NCBI RefSeq assembly: GCF_026683955.1
Contig: NZ_CP113343.1
Location: 1,364,001-1,428,000 of the forward strand
Origin: Arthrobacter sp. MMS18-M83
GTDB taxonomy: Bacteria > Actinomycetota > Actinomycetes > Actinomycetales > Micrococcaceae
Length of the DNA: 64,000 nt
Direction: 5' to 3'
In this document: positions 1 through 7,374 of the stretch, piece by piece
How positions within the stretch are numbered: position 1 is the stretch's first letter
Layout of the letters: each line of letters opens with the position of its first letter
Notes under the pieces: model-generated
Databases searched by the model: none
What the model saw: the letters and a program-made list of their open reading frames with translations, nothing else
What the model was told of the DNA's origin: nothing
Position numbers and translations under genes: made by a program

Positions 1-2
1 AC

Positions 3-1550
3 GAGGTGCAGAGGCGTGCAGCGGGCACTCCGCACGGTATCCCCGTGACCCTCTCCACTGATCCCCGGCATTCCTTCGCCGAAAACTGGGGAGCGTCGTT
101 CACGGCGATCCACTTCTCCGCGTGGCCCGAACCGCTCGGCATGGCGGCGATCGGAGACGAAGAGCTGGTCCGCGAATTCACGGGCATCGCGCGCAAGGAG
201 TACACCGCCGTCGGAATTCGCGCAGCGCTGCACCCGACCATCGACCTAGCCACGGAACCCCGCTGGGCCCGCCAATACGGCACCTTTGGACAGGACGCCG
301 GCCTGGTGTCCCGGCTGGCTTTGGCGTACCTGGATGGTTTTGAGGGTGGAGCGCTCGACGCCGGCAGCGTCGCCTGCATGGCCAAGCACTTCCCGGGCGG
401 CGGTCCTCAACTTGACGGCGAGGACTCCCACTTCCCGTATGGCCGAGAGCAGGTCTACCCGGGCGGCATGTTCGATTACCATCTGGAGCCGTTCCGCCGG
501 GTCATCTCCCGCGGGGTGTCCGCGATCATGCCGTACTACGGAATGCCCATGGGCCTGGAGCTCGACGGCGAGCCGGTTGAGGAAGTCGGCTTCGGCTACA
601 ACCGGCAGATCATCCAAGGCCTCCTCCGCGACAAACTCGGGTACACCGGCGTCGTGTGCACCGACTGGGGGCTGGTGACCGAATCCCGCCTTCACGGACG
701 GCAGTTGCCGCCGCGCGCATGGGGCGTCGAGCACCTTTCCGTTGAGGACCGAGTGCTGAAGATCATCGACGCCGGCTGCGACCAGTTGGGCGGCGAAGAG
801 TGCGCTGACGTGGTGGTGGACCTCGTCCGGCAGGGACGGGTGAGCGAAAAGCGGATCGACGAGTCCGTGCGGAGGCTGCTCAGCGTGAAGTTCCAGCTCG
901 GCCTGTTCGATGACCCCTACGTGGATGAATCCATGGCAGCGCAACGGACGGGACTTCCAGAATTTGTCGATGCGGGCACCCGTGCTCAGGCCCGCTCGGT
1001 CACGCTGCTGAAGAATTCCGCGGCCTACGACGGCGGTGCTGTTTCCGCCCCGCGGCCGATCCTGCCGCTTCGTCCCGGCACGCGGGTGTTCTCCCAGGAA
1101 GTCTCCGCGGAGGCGCTGGCGCTGGCCGGCCTGGAACACGCAGTCAACGCTGAGGGCGCCGACGTCGCGATCGTACGGGTCAACGCTCCCTTCGATTTCC
1201 GCGACCAGTACATGCTTGAGTCCAGCTTCCATGCCGGGAGCCTGGAATTCGACGCCGGGACTATCGAGACGGTGGGCCGGCTCGCCGAGGCGGTTCCCGT
1301 CGTCGTGGTTGCCCATTTGGACAGGCCAGCGGTGCTCACACCGCTGGAGCCACACTGCGCCGCCATCGCGGCGGTGTACGGCGCCTCCGACGCTGCTGTC
1401 CTGCAAGCGCTGACGGGTGCGGTGCCTCCGGAGGGACGCTTGCCGTTCCAGCTTCCTCGCTCGGAAGCGTCGGTGATAGCATCACGATCTGACGTCCCTG
1501 GAGACCTGGAGGATGCCCTGTACGAGTGTGGATTTGGGATGGAGCTATGA
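3..1550 (+). CDS. GH3 family beta-glycosidase (5' end cut by window)
   Basis: Glycoside hydrolase family 3 enzyme, expected to release terminal beta-linked sugars with retention. The reading frame is open to the first bases of the window and the visible part begins inside the first GH3 domain (GIPVTLSTDPRHS), so the true start is outside; a GTG at 6 is only the first in-frame start-like codon. The nucleophile motif CTDWG puts the catalytic Asp near residue 220 counted from that GTG, and KHFPGGG is the typical GH3 loop. The second domain (LLKNS, ending before residue 514) is present, but there is no fibronectin-like third domain. Its stop overlaps the start of the TetR gene (ATGA), so the two are co-transcribed. 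The exact substrate cannot be read from sequence; it lies about 2 kb from an apiose/apionate cluster, but an insertion sequence separates them. Confidence 0.85.
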   Translation, partial: EVQRRAAGTPHGIPVTLSTDPRHSFAENWGASFTAIHFSAWPEPLGMAAIGDEELVREFTGIARKEYTAVGIRAALHPTIDLATEPRWARQYGTFGQDAGLVSRLALAYLDGFEGGALDAGSVACMAKHFPGGGPQLDGEDSHFPYGREQVYPGGMFDYHLEPFRRVISRGVSAIMPYYGMPMGLELDGEPVEEVGFGYNRQIIQGLLRDKLGYTGVVCTDWGLVTESRLHGRQLPPRAWGVEHLSVEDRVLKIIDAGCDQLGGEECADVVVDLVRQGRVSEKRIDESVRRLLSVKFQLGLFDDPYVDESMAAQRTGLPEFVDAGTRAQARSVTLLKNSAAYDGGAVSAPRPILPLRPGTRVFSQEVSAEALALAGLEHAVNAEGADVAIVRVNAPFDFRDQYMLESSFHAGSLEFDAGTIETVGRLAEAVPVVVVAHLDRPAVLTPLEPHCAAIAAVYGASDAAVLQALTGAVPPEGRLPFQLPRSEASVIASRSDVPGDLEDALYECGFGMEL

Positions 1551-2185
1551 CGGTGAAGAGTCCCGAAGTCCGGCCGCGTAGGGGTTCCTACGCGCGTGGA
1601 CGGGCCACCAAGGAAAATATCCTCCGCAGTGCCCTGGACGTCATTGGCCGGAACGGCTACACCGCCACGATCTTGCGGGACATTGCTGACGAGGTCGGCA
1701 TGACGCAGGCTGGCCTCCTCCACCACTTCGACACCAAGGAAAAGCTGCTCGCGGAAGTCCTCCGGAAGCGTGACGAGGTCAACCGTGAGATCCTTACCCC
1801 CTCGGCGGACCTTATCGAACCCCCGCTCATCATCAAGCTGGCACACCACAACGTGGAAGTGCCGGGTCTGGTGCAGCTCTATGTCAGGCTCCAGGCAGAG
1901 GCTGTTGATCCGGAACACCCGTGCCATGAGTATTTCCTGGACCGCGATGTGGTGACCCACAGCCGGGTGACCCGGGACATTGAACGCCGCCAGAAGGCGG
2001 GGCTGTTCGATCCGGACGCGGACGCCGCAGTGGTGGCCCGCATGCTTCTGGCCCTCTCCGACGGCCTCCAGTCCCAGTGGGCGATCGATCCAGCCATCGA
2101 CCTACCCGGGACGGTGGACGCCCTGTGGAACAAGTACGCGCGTCCCAGCGGGGAGCCCGCCGTTGCGAGCGCGCAGCCCAACTGA
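1547..2185 (+). CDS. TetR/AcrR family transcriptional regulator
   Basis: Cytoplasmic DNA-binding regulator of about 212 residues. The N-terminal helix-turn-helix is clear (ILRDIADEVGMTQAGLLHHFDTKEKLL, residues ~40-65) and a TetR-type ligand-binding C-terminal half follows. I chose the ATG at 1547 because it overlaps the stop of the GH3 gene in the ATGA arrangement; an in-frame GTG at 1526 lies inside the GH3 gene. The layout suggests it controls the glycosidase gene upstream, which is inference. Its stop codon lies inside the left arm of a palindromic repeat that has been split by an insertion sequence. The ligand is unknown. Confidence 0.88.
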   Translation: MTVKSPEVRPRRGSYARGRATKENILRSALDVIGRNGYTATILRDIADEVGMTQAGLLHHFDTKEKLLAEVLRKRDEVNREILTPSADLIEPPLIIKLAHHNVEVPGLVQLYVRLQAEAVDPEHPCHEYFLDRDVVTHSRVTRDIERRQKAGLFDPDADAAVVARMLLALSDGLQSQWAIDPAIDLPGTVDALWNKYARPSGEPAVASAQPN

Positions 2186-2210
2186 CTCGCAGTTGTTGTC
2201 GTTATGAGCC
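2177..2210. repeat. Left arm of split palindromic repeat
   Basis: This stretch, containing ACTCGCAGTTGTTGTCGTTA, is near-complementary to 3661-3695 beyond the insertion sequence. The same arm recurs intact at 45881-45940 and as a variant at 22961-23025. The TetR stop codon lies within the arm. Before insertion the two arms would have formed one hairpin between convergent genes (TetR and the SDR at 3711-4466), probably a bidirectional terminator. Confidence 0.8.
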
Positions 2211-2227
2211 TCCAAAACGGCTGTGGA

Positions 2228-2296
2228 GTCTCATGACTTAATGGACACTTATGTCTCATGACTTCGTGGACAGTGTGTCTCAGGACCTCGTAGACA
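2228..2296. repeat. Three direct copies of the IS end repeat (left end)
   Basis: Copies at 2228-2247, 2252-2272 and 2276-2296 share the pattern GTCTCA(T/G)GAC(T/C)T..T(G/A)GACA. They are inverted relative to three copies at the right end. They probably serve as transposase binding sites; the outermost copies would include the true termini. Confidence 0.8.
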
Positions 2297-2300
2297 GACG

Positions 2301-2336
2301 GGGCGGGTTTGCTCTGGTTCATGAGCAAACCCGCCC
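2301..2336 (+). promoter_or_regulatory. Hairpin enclosing the transposase start codon
   Basis: A perfect 13-bp inverted repeat (GGGCGGGTTTGCT at 2301-2313, AGCAAACCCGCCC at 2324-2336) flanks a 10-nt loop that ends with the ATG at 2321-2323. Folded in mRNA, it would put the start region in a GC-rich hairpin. Such structures in insertion sequences are known to block transposase translation from read-through transcripts. That role is inferred here. Confidence 0.7.
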
Positions 2337-3598
2337 CGAAGATCAGTGTCCGTCATGCCGTTGCTACGTGGCCGGCCGATGCGCCACGCGGTGCCGTGAG
2401 CGCGTTCTGCACCGAACACGGTGTCTCGCGTGCCTGGTTCTACAAGGTCCGCACGGCGGCCGGACGCGTCGGGCCGGTGAAGGCCCTGGAGATCAAGCGC
2501 CCGGTGCCGTTGACCAGCCCGAAAGCCACGGCACCGGCGATGGTCGAACTCCTGCTGGCCACCCGGGCGGATCTTGAGGCCAAGGGGCTGGATCACGGCC
2601 CGTTGTCGGTAATCGCAAAGCTGTCCCGGCAAGGCTTCGCCCCGCCGTCCCGGGCGACGGTGGCCAGGATCTTCGACCGGGCCGGTGTCGTGGTGCCCGA
2701 GCCGCGGAAGAAGCCCCGCAGCGCCTACCAGCGGTTCGTCTACCCGCAACCGAACGCGTGCTGGCAGATCGACGCGACCGAGTGGCGGCTGGCCGACGGG
2801 AAGACCGTGGCGGTCTTCCAGCTCCTCGATGACCACTCCCGCCTGGCCCTGGCCTCCCTGGCGGCCACCGGGGAAACGAGCGAGGCCGCGATCGCCGTCG
2901 TCGCCCTGGCCATCGAACGCCACGGCGTGCCGGAGAAATTCCTCTCCGACAACGGCGCGGCCCTGAACCCGACCCGCCGCGGACGCACCGGCGCACTCGT
3001 GGAGTTCCTCAAATCCCACGGTGTGGAACCGATCACCGGCAGACCGGGCAAACCCACCACCCAGGGCAAGAACGAACGCTTCCACCGCACCCTGCACCAG
3101 TACCTGCACCGCCAGCCGCCGGCCCCGTCGATTCCCGTCCTGCAAGCCCAGATCGATACCTTCGACCACTACTACAACACCGAACGCGAACACCAGGCCC
3201 TGCCCGGGGCCCTGACCCCGCAGGAAGCCTGGGACGCGACCCCGAAAACACCCGCACCGGCCCTCCCGGAACCCGCCATGACCGTCCCGGCACCGGCACG
3301 GAGCACGCAACGGCTCGTCAGGAACGACGGCCGCGTTACCGTGCTGGGAACCGCGTTCAACATCGGCCAGGACCAGGCCGGGAGCACCGTGCACATCGTT
3401 TACGACCACGCCGAGATCATGTTCTTCGACACCCGCGGCACCGAGATCACCACCCACCCCCTGCCTGTCAAAGGCACCCGCTACGTCGGCAACGGCAAAC
3501 CCTCAGGCATCGCAGCAGACCCCGCCGGAGCACGCCGGAAACGGACACGCTACCCGCGCCTCAAACCACCCACGGACGAAGTGTCCACGAAATCATGA
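2321..3598 (+). CDS. IS481 family DDE transposase
   Basis: Transposase of about 425 residues that would cut and rejoin the element's ends. The N-terminal part holds helix-turn-helix sequence (AFCTEHGVSRAWFYKVR, residues ~28-44). An integrase-core (rve) domain follows with the catalytic triad visible as QIDATEW (Asp151), LSDNGA (Asp210) and GKNERFHRTL (Glu252). A basic tail (ARRKRTRYPR) ends the protein. I chose ATG 2321; a TTG at 2309 is the only alternative and lies in the hairpin stem. The coding frame is intact, with stop at 3598 just after the innermost right-end repeat begins. Confidence 0.93.
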   Translation: MSKPAPKISVRHAVATWPADAPRGAVSAFCTEHGVSRAWFYKVRTAAGRVGPVKALEIKRPVPLTSPKATAPAMVELLLATRADLEAKGLDHGPLSVIAKLSRQGFAPPSRATVARIFDRAGVVVPEPRKKPRSAYQRFVYPQPNACWQIDATEWRLADGKTVAVFQLLDDHSRLALASLAATGETSEAAIAVVALAIERHGVPEKFLSDNGAALNPTRRGRTGALVEFLKSHGVEPITGRPGKPTTQGKNERFHRTLHQYLHRQPPAPSIPVLQAQIDTFDHYYNTEREHQALPGALTPQEAWDATPKTPAPALPEPAMTVPAPARSTQRLVRNDGRVTVLGTAFNIGQDQAGSTVHIVYDHAEIMFFDTRGTEITTHPLPVKGTRYVGNGKPSGIAADPAGARRKRTRYPRLKPPTDEVSTKS

Positions 3599-3654
3599 GA
3601 CATCAACCGTCCACAAGGTCATGAGACATGAACTGTCCACGAGGTCCCGAGACA
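3582..3654. repeat. Three direct copies of the IS end repeat (right end)
   Basis: Copies at 3582-3602, 3608-3628 and 3634-3654 (core GTCCACGAAATCATGAGAC) are the inverted counterparts of the left-end copies. The first overlaps the transposase stop codon. Confidence 0.8.
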
Positions 3655-3660
3655 TGACAA

Positions 3661-3695
3661 GGGCTTATAACGACAACAAATGCGAGCTAGTTGGG
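3661..3695. repeat. Right arm of split palindromic repeat
   Basis: Contains TATAACGACAACAAATGCGA, complementary with a few mismatches to 2177-2210. It lies just downstream of the SDR gene that ends at 3711 on the minus strand. It is the other half of the terminator-like palindrome interrupted by the insertion sequence. Confidence 0.78.
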
Positions 3696-3710
3696 CAAGC
3701 CGGGGCGAGA

Positions 3711-4466
3711 TCACAGCGCCGTCAGTCCGCCGTCCACAGTGAACAGCCCACCCGTGGCGTAAGCGGAATCATCGCTGGCGAGGAACACCATGATGCCCTC
3801 GACGTCGGCCGCCATTCCGGGGCGGCCGAGCATGGTGGAGTTGACCAGCCCGGCGCGGCTCACTGGATCGTCCGCGATGGTCTGCACAAGCGGGGTCTCG
3901 GTGTAGCCGGGAACAACCGTATTGACCCGGATTCCGTCGGCCGCATAGTCGGCGGCGACTACCCGCGCGAGGCCATGCACTCCTGCTTTTGAGCTTGTGT
4001 AGGCGGTGAACGTCTGCCCGCAGGCCACTACGGCGGTAGGGCTGCCGGTGCAGATAATGGACCCGCCGCGACCTTCCATGGCACGGACTGCGTGCTTGAG
4101 CGTCAGGAATGCGCCGCGCTGGTTGACGGACACGGTCTTCTCCCAGACGGCCAGGTCCAGGTCTCCCACGCGGGCGTCCTGGCCGAACAGCTGCACGCCA
4201 GCGTTGGCCACAACCACGTCCACCGAGTCACTCTCGGCAACGGTGGCATAGGCTTCCTGCACGCTGGCTTCGTCGGAGATATCCATGTGTATAGCTCGCG
4301 CCAGGGCCGAGCCCGTCCCGGCTGCGGCCTTCTCGGCAGCTTCCAGGTTGATGTCGGCGAAGTACACGCGAGCGCCTTCGGCGACGAAGCGCTGGGCAAC
4401 GGCAAGTCCAATACCCGAGCCGGCGCCTGTGACCAGCGCGGTCTTGCCATTTAGCCGATTACTCAT
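3711..4466 (-). CDS. SDR family oxidoreductase (candidate sugar dehydrogenase)
   Basis: Classical short-chain dehydrogenase of 251 residues, the normal family length. It has the NAD(P)-binding TGAGSGIG (13-20), the NAG motif (88-90), a catalytic Ser near 142 and Tyr156-x3-Lys160. An Asp at 38 (FADIN) after beta-2 favours NAD+ over NADP+. It starts 18 nt after apnL and forms an operon with it, under the palindrome at 6297-6310. Known D-apiose dehydrogenases of this pathway belong to the GFO/IDH/MocA family. From its position I infer that this SDR may oxidise D-apiose, or a related aldose, to the lactone opened by the neighbouring lactonase. No substrate can be proved from sequence. Confidence 0.8.
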   Translation of the reverse strand: MSNRLNGKTALVTGAGSGIGLAVAQRFVAEGARVYFADINLEAAEKAAAGTGSALARAIHMDISDEASVQEAYATVAESDSVDVVVANAGVQLFGQDARVGDLDLAVWEKTVSVNQRGAFLTLKHAVRAMEGRGGSIICTGSPTAVVACGQTFTAYTSSKAGVHGLARVVAADYAADGIRVNTVVPGYTETPLVQTIADDPVSRAGLVNSTMLGRPGMAADVEGIMVFLASDDSAYATGGLFTVDGGLTAL

Positions 4467-4484
4467 AGTTATTCCTCTTTCGGT

Positions 4485-6227
4485 TCAGTCGAAGCGGCGG
4501 ACGACGGCGGTCCACGGCTCAAGTTCAAGATCGGTACCGTCACCGGCTGGCAGCCGGACAACGGCGCTCAGCGGTTTGGCTGTGAGGTTGGCGGCGAACA
4601 AAACCGTCCGGCCGCCGTCGCGCACGGGATACAGCACGACGCCGGGCACTTCGCCAGCCACGTCAAGAACCTCGCAGCCGCGCACGCCTGCGAGGGCGGC
4701 CAGCAGCTCGCCCGCGGGCGTAAGGCCGCCGGGTCCGCGAATCCCGCGCGGTCCTGTTGCTTCGAAGTAGCTGACGGATTCGACGCCGGGAACGCTAAGG
4801 GCCGCGATGCTGCCCAGCATCCAGGCGGCCGTAAACGGCTCGGGCTGCAGCGGATCTGTGGCCATGGCTTCGGCGGCCGCATCCTCGCCGACCGTGGCGA
4901 CCGCGTTGAACCGCGCCTTCAGGGTGACAGGCCCGAGGTGCAGCGGCCTTCCCGAGGCGATCCGAAGGGCGTTAAGGGCCGCGAGCCGCTGCATCGGCAG
5001 GGTTTCAACGAGGTGCGGCACCTCGGTGGCGTGCATCTGAGGCGTGATGCTGAATGTCAATGCCGGAGCGCCCGGCGGCAGGATTCCCGCATTGCGGTTC
5101 AGCTCCGTGAAGTGGGACCGTGCTCCGGAAAGCAGGGTGCCGGTGAATCCGCGTCGGCCAGCGTCGAGACTGAGCCCATCCCACAGATCGGGCTCCGTAA
5201 CATGGCTGGAAGCACTGAACGCCGCGAGCCGCACCACGTTGTCGAGCGGCAGGAGCTCGAGGAGTTCTCCGATGCGATCCGGCGAATCCACTGACAGGCG
5301 TACATCCAGCGGAACATCCAGCGCTGCGGCTTCTTCCTTGGCGCGCCGGATTGAGCGCTCCGCTTCCGTGCCGGGCGTCAGTTCCAGAAGCAGCGCGTCC
5401 AAGCCGGGAATGGGTTCGGAATGCGTCCGGGACGCCGTCGCAGAAGTCGAGGAAGCCGAAACCGAAAGCGCGGGCACGCGGGCCGTAACGCCGTCGAGCA
5501 CTGTGAGGACAGCTTCCCGGACCGGCAGCGTGCCCGGCTCCGTCACGGGCCCCGGCAGTGCCGTCAGGAGCACCGACTGGTGGACGCGGTCGCCGGCGGA
5601 AACTTCAACCGGGAAGGGCTTGGAAAGAGGCGTGCCGTAGGTCTTGAACGAGGCGTCTGTCCAGTTCCGCTGGTCCTCGGTCTCAAAGACGTCGCCGTGG
5701 AAGTCGAGCCTGAAGCCCGTGCCGTCGCGCTCCCATTCCATCGACGCGATGTCCAGGAAAGGCTGGTGCGGGCTGATATCCGTGGGGAAGAACGACGGCG
5801 TGCTAGCGCCGCCTGGACTGCCGATGGTCACCGCACGGCCGGCGTCGTCCGGGCGATGCAGGACCACCAGCCCGATCCGGTTACTGCGGAAGGCAGTGGG
5901 AGTGAGGCCGTCGAACGTCACCTTGACGCTGTCCTTCATGAGGTGAATGGCGAGCTCGCCTGTGTAGCCGGAACCGGAACCGGCGAAGTCGATGTCGAGC
6001 AAGAGCGTGACACCGCCGTCGCGAGCGTGTTGGGCCACCCGGCTGACGGTGGGCACGAGGGTGCGCCAGTCGTGATCGCGGACCACTGCTCGGATGGCGC
6101 GAAGGACCGGAATGCCGTTGAACGTGATGTCCGAGAGTTCATCGTTGCGCAGCTCGGCACGCCATCCTGCCGTCTCCACCGCTTCCGATGGGGCAAACAG
6201 CCTGGTGTGGCTTTCGTCATTGATCAC
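4485..6227 (-). CDS. apnL: D-apionate lactonase family protein
   Basis: About 580 residues. The middle region carries signatures I recognise from ApnL, the enzyme that opens D-apionolactone to D-apionate: SNRIGLVVLH (~115-124), ISPHQPFLDI (~150-159) and FETEDQRNWTDASFKTYG (~180-197). The C-terminal part is beta-rich. No signal peptide is visible, so it is cytoplasmic. The start is a GTG at 6227 preceded by AAAGG; an ATG at 6220 is in another frame. It heads the apnL-SDR operon, and its promoter region holds the palindrome shared with the divergent operon. The presence of apnO- and oiaC-like genes in that operon strongly supports the assignment, which rests on recalled family motifs. Confidence 0.82.
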   Translation of the reverse strand: MINDESHTRLFAPSEAVETAGWRAELRNDELSDITFNGIPVLRAIRAVVRDHDWRTLVPTVSRVAQHARDGGVTLLLDIDFAGSGSGYTGELAIHLMKDSVKVTFDGLTPTAFRSNRIGLVVLHRPDDAGRAVTIGSPGGASTPSFFPTDISPHQPFLDIASMEWERDGTGFRLDFHGDVFETEDQRNWTDASFKTYGTPLSKPFPVEVSAGDRVHQSVLLTALPGPVTEPGTLPVREAVLTVLDGVTARVPALSVSASSTSATASRTHSEPIPGLDALLLELTPGTEAERSIRRAKEEAAALDVPLDVRLSVDSPDRIGELLELLPLDNVVRLAAFSASSHVTEPDLWDGLSLDAGRRGFTGTLLSGARSHFTELNRNAGILPPGAPALTFSITPQMHATEVPHLVETLPMQRLAALNALRIASGRPLHLGPVTLKARFNAVATVGEDAAAEAMATDPLQPEPFTAAWMLGSIAALSVPGVESVSYFEATGPRGIRGPGGLTPAGELLAALAGVRGCEVLDVAGEVPGVVLYPVRDGGRTVLFAANLTAKPLSAVVRLPAGDGTDLELEPWTAVVRRFD

Positions 6228-6296
6228 AGCAGGCCTTTGCAGCGGGGACGGAAGTAGGCGTAACCAGAGTCAATTGTGATGGGCACCACGCCACAA

Positions 6297-6310
6297 GTCA
6301 ACCGGTTGAC
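6297..6310. promoter_or_regulatory. GTCAACCGGTTGAC operator upstream of apnL
   Basis: A perfect 14-bp palindrome about 70 nt upstream of apnL. The longer string AGTCAACCGGTTGACCAAT is identical to that at 7215-7233 in front of the transporter operon. The size and symmetry suit a FadR-type GntR dimer, so the adjacent regulator is the likely binder. Confidence 0.75.
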
Positions 6311-6378
6311 CAATATCTGATCCACACGGCTCGGACAGCGTCGCCAACCGCCAGGCCCGAACGGCCGCAGGGGCGAAG

Positions 6379-7122
6379 CTATTGGGCTGCGTCGTAGCCC
6401 GCCAGTAGGCGACGGGACGCCGTGCCCATGTGCGAGACCATGGCCTCGGTGACCGACGCATTGTCGCGGGATTCGAGAGCCTTGAAGATCGCGCGATGCT
6501 CGGCGAGCGCCGCAGCGGCGTGACCCTCGTCGGTCAGCGCCCTGTCCACCCAGATCCGCAGGAGGGATCGAATGCTCTGCAGAAGTTCCTGCAGGACCTG
6601 GTTCCCGGAAGCAGACGCGATTTCCTTGTGGAATGCGGCGTCGGCTTCGACGAAGACCACGAGATTATCCAGGCTGGCTTCCATCGAGTCGAGATTGGCA
6701 CGCATGCGATCCAGCGCCTCATCGGTAATGCGGGCTGCGGCCAACTGAACCGCTTGGACCTCCAAGCCACTGCGGAGCTCAACAAGTTCGCGCGTGCGCG
6801 GCTCGCCCAGCATGAGCCCCCAACTCAAGGTCCGGGGCAGGAGCTCGGAGGCTCCGTCGCGCAGGTACGTTCCGGATCCGGGCCGCACGACCACAATGCC
6901 GAGGATTTCCAAAGCAGCTAACGCTTCGCGCACTGCTGAACGCCCGACGCCGAGTGATGCCGCCAGTTGCCGCTCCGCAGGGAGGCGCGTCCCCGCCGCA
7001 ATGTCGCCGCTGGTGAAGTACGCGAGCAGCCTCTCCGCGACCTCGGAGACGACGGAGCCGTGCTCCATGGGGGCAAGAGCTGCCGTCATATGGGCCGCTG
7101 CTGCGGCGGGATTCGCTGACAT
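6379..7122 (-). CDS. GntR/FadR (FCD) family regulator of the apionate genes
   Basis: About 247 residues. There is an N-terminal winged helix (LPAERQLAASLGVGRSAVREALAALEILGIV, residues ~42-72), then an all-helical FCD ligand-binding domain with typical acidic/His positions (DAAFHKEIASASGN and a C-terminal EHRAIFKALESRD). I took ATG 7122; a GTG two codons upstream at 7128 is possible, and no clear ribosome binding site precedes either. The gene sits between the two operons of the predicted apionate pathway. Copies of GTCAACCGGTTGAC precede both operons, and a degraded copy lies just upstream of this gene, implying autoregulation. The likely effector is a pathway intermediate. Confidence 0.87.
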   Translation of the reverse strand: MSANPAAAAAHMTAALAPMEHGSVVSEVAERLLAYFTSGDIAAGTRLPAERQLAASLGVGRSAVREALAALEILGIVVVRPGSGTYLRDGASELLPRTLSWGLMLGEPRTRELVELRSGLEVQAVQLAAARITDEALDRMRANLDSMEASLDNLVVFVEADAAFHKEIASASGNQVLQELLQSIRSLLRIWVDRALTDEGHAAAALAEHRAIFKALESRDNASVTEAMVSHMGTASRRLLAGYDAAQ

Positions 7123-7135
7123 CTTCACAGCGTAG

Positions 7136-7151
7136 CAACCGGATGACCAAT
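7136..7151. promoter_or_regulatory. Degenerate operator upstream of the GntR gene
   Basis: CAACCGGATGACCAAT matches the operators at 6297 and 7216 with one change in the right half-site and a lost left end. It lies within 15 nt of the regulator start, consistent with weak autorepression. Function is inferred from similarity only. Confidence 0.5.
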
Positions 7152-7215
7152 TTCTGACGCTCCCTAACGCCCCTCGATCGCTTGCCAGCGGAGAGCGATC
7201 AATAAATTAAGATCA

Positions 7216-7229
7216 GTCAACCGGTTGAC
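7216..7229. promoter_or_regulatory. GTCAACCGGTTGAC operator upstream of the transporter-kinase operon
   Basis: Perfect palindrome identical to the one at 6297-6310, including flanks (AGTCAACCGGTTGACCAAT). It lies about 145 nt upstream of the MFS start, so the transcript has a leader of over 100 nt or the promoter lies closer to the gene. Confidence 0.75.
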
Positions 7230-7374
7230 CAATTTGCCTTCGGAGGCTTATGGTTTTTATCACACCCTTAGCTCGGTCCAGAGGCATGGAAGTCCACGGA
7301 TCGGCACTAAGAAAACCCGAGAGCCGTCCAGTCCACCGAAGGACAACGCGCTCCGGCAACCTCTAGGAGTCAAT

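Larger units (their letters stand above)
2228..3654 (+). mobile_element. IS481-type insertion sequence
   Basis: An insertion sequence of about 1.43 kb carrying one DDE transposase gene (2321-3598). Each end carries three inverted copies of a ~21-bp unit (core GTCTCATGACTTCGTGGAC), at 2228-2247, 2252-2272 and 2276-2296 on the left and 3582-3602, 3608-3628 and 3634-3654 on the right. The element splits a palindromic repeat whose arms remain at 2177-2210 and 3661-3695. Because each end has several copies of the repeat, the exact tips and the target duplication cannot be fixed by eye. The transposase frame is complete, so the element may be active. Confidence 0.85.

Noticed and set aside
7225..7374. 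N-terminal extension of the MFS transporter
   Set aside because: The extra 50 residues are hydrophilic and unlike the family, no ribosome binding site precedes 7225, and the operator lies at 7216-7229.
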